Source of the DNA: Rubrivivax sp.
Lineage (GTDB): Bacteria; Pseudomonadota; Gammaproteobacteria; Burkholderiales; Burkholderiaceae_C
Reading direction: 5' to 3'
DNA length: 47,430 nucleotides
NCBI GenBank assembly: GCA_027490215.1
Contig: JAIXYO010000060.1
Coordinates: forward strand, 1 to 47,430
The position numbers were made by a program, and so were the translations under genes. Positions 43,798-47,430 of the stretch are shown here, one piece after another. The notes below the pieces were generated by a model. The model did not search any database and had not been told where the DNA came from. It saw nothing but the letters and a program-made list of their open reading frames with translations. Positions within the stretch are counted from its first letter, which is position 1; the number at the start of each line of letters is the position of its first letter.

Positions 43798-45051
43798 ATG
43801 TATCAACATATCAAAGTGCCGGAGAACGGCGAAAAGATCACCGTCAACGCTGATTTTTCGCTGAACGTTCCCGACCAGCCGATCATTCCCTACATCGAAG
43901 GCGACGGCACCGGTTTCGACATCACCCCGGTGATGATCAAGGTCGTGGATGCGGCCGTGGCCAAGAGCTATGGCGGCAAGAAGAAGATCCATTGGATGGA
44001 GATTTACGCCGGTGAGAAGTCGACGCAGGTCTATGGCCCCGATGTCTGGCTGCCTGAAGAAACGCTGACGGTGCTGAAGGACTATGTGGTGTCCATCAAG
44101 GGCCCACTGACGACGCCGGTCGGCGGCGGTATCCGCTCCCTGAACGTGGCCCTGCGCCAGGAACTCGACCTCTACGTCTGCCTGCGCCCGATCCAGTACT
44201 TCACTGGCGTTCCTTCACCCGTGAAGGAGCCTGAAAAGACCAATATGGTCATCTTCCGCGAGAACTCGGAAGACATCTACGCCGGCATCGAGTTCGAGGC
44301 AGAGAGCGAGAAGGCCAAGCGCCTGATCAAGATCCTGCAGGACGAGTTTGGCGTCAAGAAGATCCGCTTTCCCGACACCTCCGGCATTGGCATCAAGCCG
44401 GTGTCCAGGCAGGGCACCGAGCGCCTGGTGCGAAAGGCGATCCAGTACGCCATTGACAACGACAAGCCCTCGGTCACGATCGTGCACAAGGGCAACATCA
44501 TGAAGTACACCGAAGGTGGCTTCCGTGATTGGGCCTATGGGCTGGCGCAAAAGGAATTCGGCGCACAGCTGATCGATGGCGGCCCATGGTGCAAGTTCAA
44601 GAACCCGAACACCGGGAAGGACATCGTTGTCAAGGACTCGATCGCTGACGCCTTCCTGCAGCAGATCCTGCTGCGCCCGGCCGAGTATTCGGTGATCGCG
44701 ACGCTGAACCTGAATGGCGACTACGTCTCCGATGCGCTGGCAGCTCAGGTCGGCGGCATCGGCATCGCCCCGGGCGCGAACCTCAGTGACTCGATCGCGA
44801 TGTTCGAAGCCACTCATGGCACGGCACCGAAGTACGCCGGCAAGGACTACGTGAACCCAGGCTCCGAAATCCTGTCCGCCGAAATGATGCTGCGCCACAT
44901 GGGCTGGATCGAAGCGGCCGATCTGATCATCGCCTCGATGAAGCGATCGATCCTGTCGAAGAAGGTGACCTACGACTTCGCCCGCCTCATGGACGGTGCG
45001 ACTCAGGTCTCGTGCTCCGGCTTCGGGCAGGTGATGATCGACCAGATGTAA
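43798..45051 (+). CDS. icd: Isocitrate dehydrogenase (NADP-dependent)
   Basis: A 417-residue dimeric enzyme (E. coli Icd has 416) of the citric acid cycle that converts isocitrate to 2-oxoglutarate. The substrate segment is [20 protein letters not shown], with the phosphorylatable Ser of the RS(L/S)N motif. [28 protein letters not shown] and the Mg-binding [10 protein letters not shown] are seen, and [21 protein letters not shown] is the cofactor loop. The same Ser is the AceK target in enteric bacteria (known from family). The ATG follows GGAGC. Confidence 0.97.
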   Translation: MYQHIKVPENGEKITVNADFSLNVPDQPIIPYIEGDGTGFDITPVMIKVVDAAVAKSYGGKKKIHWMEIYAGEKSTQVYGPDVWLPEETLTVLKDYVVSIKGPLTTPVGGGIRSLNVALRQELDLYVCLRPIQYFTGVPSPVKEPEKTNMVIFRENSEDIYAGIEFEAESEKAKRLIKILQDEFGVKKIRFPDTSGIGIKPVSRQGTERLVRKAIQYAIDNDKPSVTIVHKGNIMKYTEGGFRDWAYGLAQKEFGAQLIDGGPWCKFKNPNTGKDIVVKDSIADAFLQQILLRPAEYSVIATLNLNGDYVSDALAAQVGGIGIAPGANLSDSIAMFEATHGTAPKYAGKDYVNPGSEILSAEMMLRHMGWIEAADLIIASMKRSILSKKVTYDFARLMDGATQVSCSGFGQVMIDQM

Positions 45052-45094
45052 CGCGGTTTCAGGGCGTCTCCAGACGTCCCGCTTGGTCTCACAC

Positions 45095-45127
45095 AAAACC
45101 CCAGTTCGTTGATTCGACTGGGGTTTT
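45095..45127 (+). terminator. Rho-independent terminator after icd
   Basis: AAAACCCCAGT and ACTGGGGTTTT form an 11-bp stem with an 11-base loop, ending in TTTT. It is 43 bases after the icd stop. The rest of the 45128-45369 gap shows no gene. The Hsp20 promoter should lie there, but no clear sigma-32 boxes were found. Confidence 0.8.
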
Positions 45128-45369
45128 CTGTTTCGTGGTGTTCCACCGCACTGGCTGACTTCCAGCGCCTGAACGCCGCTGCCGTGCGGTGCCGAGTAGA
45201 CCTCGCCCGTTACCGCGCCTCGTCCCGGCAGTTTCCGATGGAGTGGAAACGTTGAGAAATATCAAAGCAGCCGGGCCGCAGTGGATGAATGATGCAGCCA
45301 TGGAAAGACGCTAACCCGTGTTCCAAGAGACCCACCGCTGCACCGCAGCATTCAGTCAAGGAGAGCCTC

Positions 45370-45795
45370 ATGAACGACCTGCGCATCAATGAAATCTTCG
45401 ATCTGGATCCAACGGACTCCACCTTCAGCAATCTGCTGCACCCGTGGCGACTCGGGCCAACCAGAAGCGCTCCACAGATCCGCCTCGACGTCAGTGAATC
45501 CGATGCCAGCTACGTCGTGAAAGCTGAGATCCCGGGTGTGCGCAAGGAAGACATCGAGATTCGCATCGACGGCAATCAAGTGACGATCAGCGCCGAGTTG
45601 AAGCAGGAGAACGAAGAGCGGTCAGGCCATCGGCTGCTGCGAAGCGAACGGCGGTACGGATATGCGTGCCGCAAATTCGCGCTCGCTGAAAACGTCGATG
45701 ACGCCGAGGCCGAGGCCAAGTTCGAGAACGGCGTCCTCAAGCTCATCCTGCCGAAAGGTCACAGCATGTCTGAGAGGCGCCTGACGATCGCTTGA
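45370..45795 (+). CDS. Small heat-shock protein (Hsp20/alpha-crystallin)
   Basis: A 141-residue chaperone that holds unfolded proteins. The alpha-crystallin domain covers about 36-135: IRLDVSESDASYVVKAEIPG, VRKEDIEIRIDGNQVTISAE, RSERRYGYACRKFALAENV and KFENGVLKLILPKG (the G-V-L motif). The end is not the usual I-X-I but RRLTIA. ATG 45370 has AAGGAG 7 bases upstream, so the longer frame to 45289 is not used. Confidence 0.94.
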   Translation: MNDLRINEIFDLDPTDSTFSNLLHPWRLGPTRSAPQIRLDVSESDASYVVKAEIPGVRKEDIEIRIDGNQVTISAELKQENEERSGHRLLRSERRYGYACRKFALAENVDDAEAEAKFENGVLKLILPKGHSMSERRLTIA

Positions 45796-45804
45796 TTCAG
45801 CAAC

Positions 45805-45825
45805 GCCCGGGCGTCCAACCCGGGC
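45805..45825. terminator. GC hairpin between convergent genes
   Basis: GCCCGGG and CCCGGGC form a perfect 7-bp stem around CGTCCAA, between the Hsp20 gene and the gene on the opposite strand. No T-run is seen. Confidence 0.5.
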
Positions 45826-45827
45826 GA

Positions 45828-46304
45828 TCACTCGGTCGGGCGGCGCACCATCTTCGGCAGGTTCTGCTCGACTTCAGTGATGATCTTCGGCAGTCCGCCT
45901 GCCTCTGACACGAAGTGCCGTTCAGCATCCTCGGTATGCGACCTGATCGAATCCCACAGGTCGGAGCGGAGCAGGCGGAGCGGATCTCCCTCTGGCTTTT
46001 CCAGAGCGCTCAGGCCGAATCGGTGATGGATGGCCACGCCACTCAGCACGAACTCCGCCAATTCGCGGCCATGGGTCTCAACCAGCGGGCGCAGCAACAA
46101 ATGGTCGCCGTAAACGACGCCGCGTCGCGCCAGCTCGCCCTCGATGAACGTCTCGAAGTGCCGCACCAGCAGGTACTGACTCTCCCCCACCAGCTGCACG
46201 ACCAAGGCCACGTCGCGGTCCGCTCGATCAATGATTTTGGAGGCCACTTCGGCGGCAGACGCCACCGCTTTTTTTGCCCCACCGCCGCTTGTCAGATCCG
46301 TCAT
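45828..46304 (-). CDS. Hypothetical protein, unknown family
   Basis: I do not recognise this 158-residue protein. It is predicted mostly helical and soluble, with segments AEVASKIIDRADRDVALVVQ, LVGESQYLLVRHFETFIEGE and ELAEFVLSGVAIHHRFGLSA. No signal peptide, transmembrane helix, Cys motif or Walker box is visible. Its codon use matches the neighbours. The region between its start and the ferritin-like gene is 183 bases and should hold divergent promoters. No function is assigned. Confidence 0.7.
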   Translation of the reverse strand: MTDLTSGGGAKKAVASAAEVASKIIDRADRDVALVVQLVGESQYLLVRHFETFIEGELARRGVVYGDHLLLRPLVETHGRELAEFVLSGVAIHHRFGLSALEKPEGDPLRLLRSDLWDSIRSHTEDAERHFVSEAGGLPKIITEVEQNLPKMVRRPTE

Positions 46305-46432
46305 GGCTTCTACTCATTTATTGTTACTTCACACTGCACAGTCAAGGGCTGACAGCGGCCGCGGGCGAGCATAACCCAATCGTTCTGGGGCAATCGTCGT
46401 GGACAACCAGCACACACAAGCCATCCACTGCC

Positions 46433-46460
46433 TCGACGTGTCAGGCACGCTTCCTATAAT
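46433..46460 (+). promoter_or_regulatory. Promoter of the ferritin-like gene
   Basis: A perfect -10 TATAAT (46455-46460) lies 27 bases before the ATG. TCGACG (46433-46438), matching four of six -35 bases, is 16 bases upstream. It fits a sigma-70 promoter with a short leader. Confidence 0.55.
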
Positions 46461-46487
46461 TTTTCCCTCAACCTCCACCACTGAGCC

Positions 46488-47258
46488 ATGCTTTCGACGC
46501 GCTCTCTGTTCGAAGAAATCCGCGCTAACGACGAGGCCTTCCGCCTGCTGGCGGGAACGGCTTCTCGGAACGAACTGCAGGGCGGATGGGAAAACGAGCG
46601 CATAGCGACGCTCACGAGCGATCCGACGCTGGCCGCGAAGATTCTTCGTCATGGCGAGGACGAGAACAAGCATGGGCGCCTGTTCGCGGCCTTTCTGCGC
46701 CGCCGCGGCCTGGTGGCCGCAGACATTCCCGAACACGCCGACTACTGCATGTTGCTGGAGCGGCGCGGCATCGGACTCTCGCACGCACGCTTGCGCGAGG
46801 ACCGTCCCTTGTCCACCGACGAGATCATCCTGTACCTCGCGCACAGCAGGGTCACCGAACAGCGGGCGGCGGAGCAGGTGGCGCAAATGCTCGACTGTTT
46901 CCGCAACGACCCGGAGCTTGAGCGCGGACTTGCAATGGTGGCTGACGACGAGGTCAACCACCTCTCTTACTGTCACGAGGAGTTGCTGCGCTTTCGCGAG
47001 CAGGGACACGGTGAGTTGATCGAGCGCACGCTCAAGCGATATGCCATGGCCGAGATCCGCGCCACACGCGACGTCAGTCTTGCCTTCGTGGAGGCAATCG
47101 CCGGAATACTGCACTGGCCTGCCTGGAAACGCTCGTTGCTGTCGGTCGGTGCGCATGCCATTTATGCCTACGAACGCCTGATTGGCTGGCGCCGCATGGT
47201 GCGCCTGGCGCCTCCCGAGCGACCGAATGCACTGGGATCTGCCCAGACCGCTGGCTGA
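46488..47258 (+). CDS. Ferritin-like domain protein (predicted di-iron)
   Basis: A 256-residue four-helix-bundle protein. Two EXXH pairs are seen in HGEDENKH (about 55-62) and DDEVNHLSYC (about 150-159). Further acidic residues (E37 in ENERI, E123 in TEQRAAEQV) complete a ferritin-like di-iron pattern. A C-terminal segment (about 205-235, IAGILHWPAWKRSLLSVGAHAIYAYE) may associate with membranes. It could be an oxidase, hydroxylase or iron-handling protein. ATG 46488 starts 27 bases after the -10 box. No partner gene adjoins it. Confidence 0.75.
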   Translation: MLSTRSLFEEIRANDEAFRLLAGTASRNELQGGWENERIATLTSDPTLAAKILRHGEDENKHGRLFAAFLRRRGLVAADIPEHADYCMLLERRGIGLSHARLREDRPLSTDEIILYLAHSRVTEQRAAEQVAQMLDCFRNDPELERGLAMVADDEVNHLSYCHEELLRFREQGHGELIERTLKRYAMAEIRATRDVSLAFVEAIAGILHWPAWKRSLLSVGAHAIYAYERLIGWRRMVRLAPPERPNALGSAQTAG

Positions 47259-47392
47259 TCAGGTGGCCAGCAGTGGCGCGCGGATCCAGGCTCAGCATTC
47301 AGCGAGCCTAGATCCGGCGGCGTGATGCCGTGCCTCGGCAGAGGCCGCTGTGGGGCGGCGGACGATGTGGCTCTCTGCGGCCCCCAGAAAAG

Positions 47393-47430
47393 CTATTCGA
47401 TGTTCTGCACCTGAACTTCGAGTGCGAAGC
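47393..47430 (-). CDS. Possible C-terminal end of a minus-strand gene (partial)
   Basis: The last bases, read on the minus strand, give FALEVQVQNIE and a TAG at 47393-47395. The short, well-balanced peptide might be the end of a gene that continues beyond the window. Too short for any assignment. The rest of 47259-47392 holds GC-rich short inverted segments and no gene that I can see. Confidence 0.22.
   Translation of the reverse strand, partial: FALEVQVQNIE

Overview
The window comes from a high-GC Gram-negative chromosome, most likely a betaproteobacterium of the order Burkholderiales. The block exbB-exbD-lpxK-trm112-kdsB-adk, the proteobacterial icd and sodB genes and the hopanoid genes point there. 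I cannot name a genus from sequence alone. No rRNA, tRNA or CRISPR array was seen.

Layout. (1) 1-2792: end of a MacA-like adaptor, a separate MacB-type ATPase and permease, and a VIT-family metal transporter. (2) 2843-3934: transaldolase. (3) 3922-7608: a decayed integron. A deleted, truncated intI remnant lies on the minus strand, followed by a LexA-like box, an attI-like core and a cassette array on the plus strand: SET-domain protein, Gdx/SugE-type SMR exporter, an orphan ORF, a TumE/HTH toxin-antitoxin pair with its own promoter and operator, and a DM13 protein plus a GFA-family protein. Four attC sites are visible. (4) 7651-14735: sugar-phosphate island with a histidine phosphatase, class I aldolase and phosphoketolase (minus strand operon), phosphoglucomutase (plus) and acetate kinase (minus). 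With transaldolase this resembles a phosphoketolase/acetyl-phosphate shunt. (5) 14736-16046: IS91-type transposase scrap and a short-chain dehydrogenase bracketed by a 61-bp direct repeat. (6) 16047-25480: hopanoid region, with shc-hpnG-hpnO and an HAE1-like RND permease on the minus strand, and ispH-hpnH divergent from them. (7) 25613-34028: small membrane protein, tadA, ldcA, then an Opp/Yej-like ABC importer whose binding protein carries a C-terminal membrane anchor. (8) 34051-36708: TonB-dependent-receptor remnant, tonB, exbB and two exbD genes. (9) 36784-40691: adk, kdsB, trm112-like, lpxK, exbD and exbB on the minus strand. (10) 41088-47258: xseA, sodB, DUF192, icd, a small heat-shock protein, an unknown protein and a ferritin-like protein.

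How parts work together. Phosphoketolase makes acetyl-phosphate from xylulose-5-P or fructose-6-P, and acetate kinase converts it to acetate and ATP. Transaldolase, aldolase and phosphoglucomutase feed or recycle the sugar phosphates. In the hopanoid set, IspH supplies isoprenoid precursor, Shc cyclises squalene, HpnH adds adenosine, HpnG removes adenine and HpnO aminates the side chain. The RND pump in the same operon is a candidate lipid exporter.

The most unusual region is the integron scar inserted at the end of transaldolase. It carries foreign, partly lower-GC cassettes and has an integrase that can no longer work.
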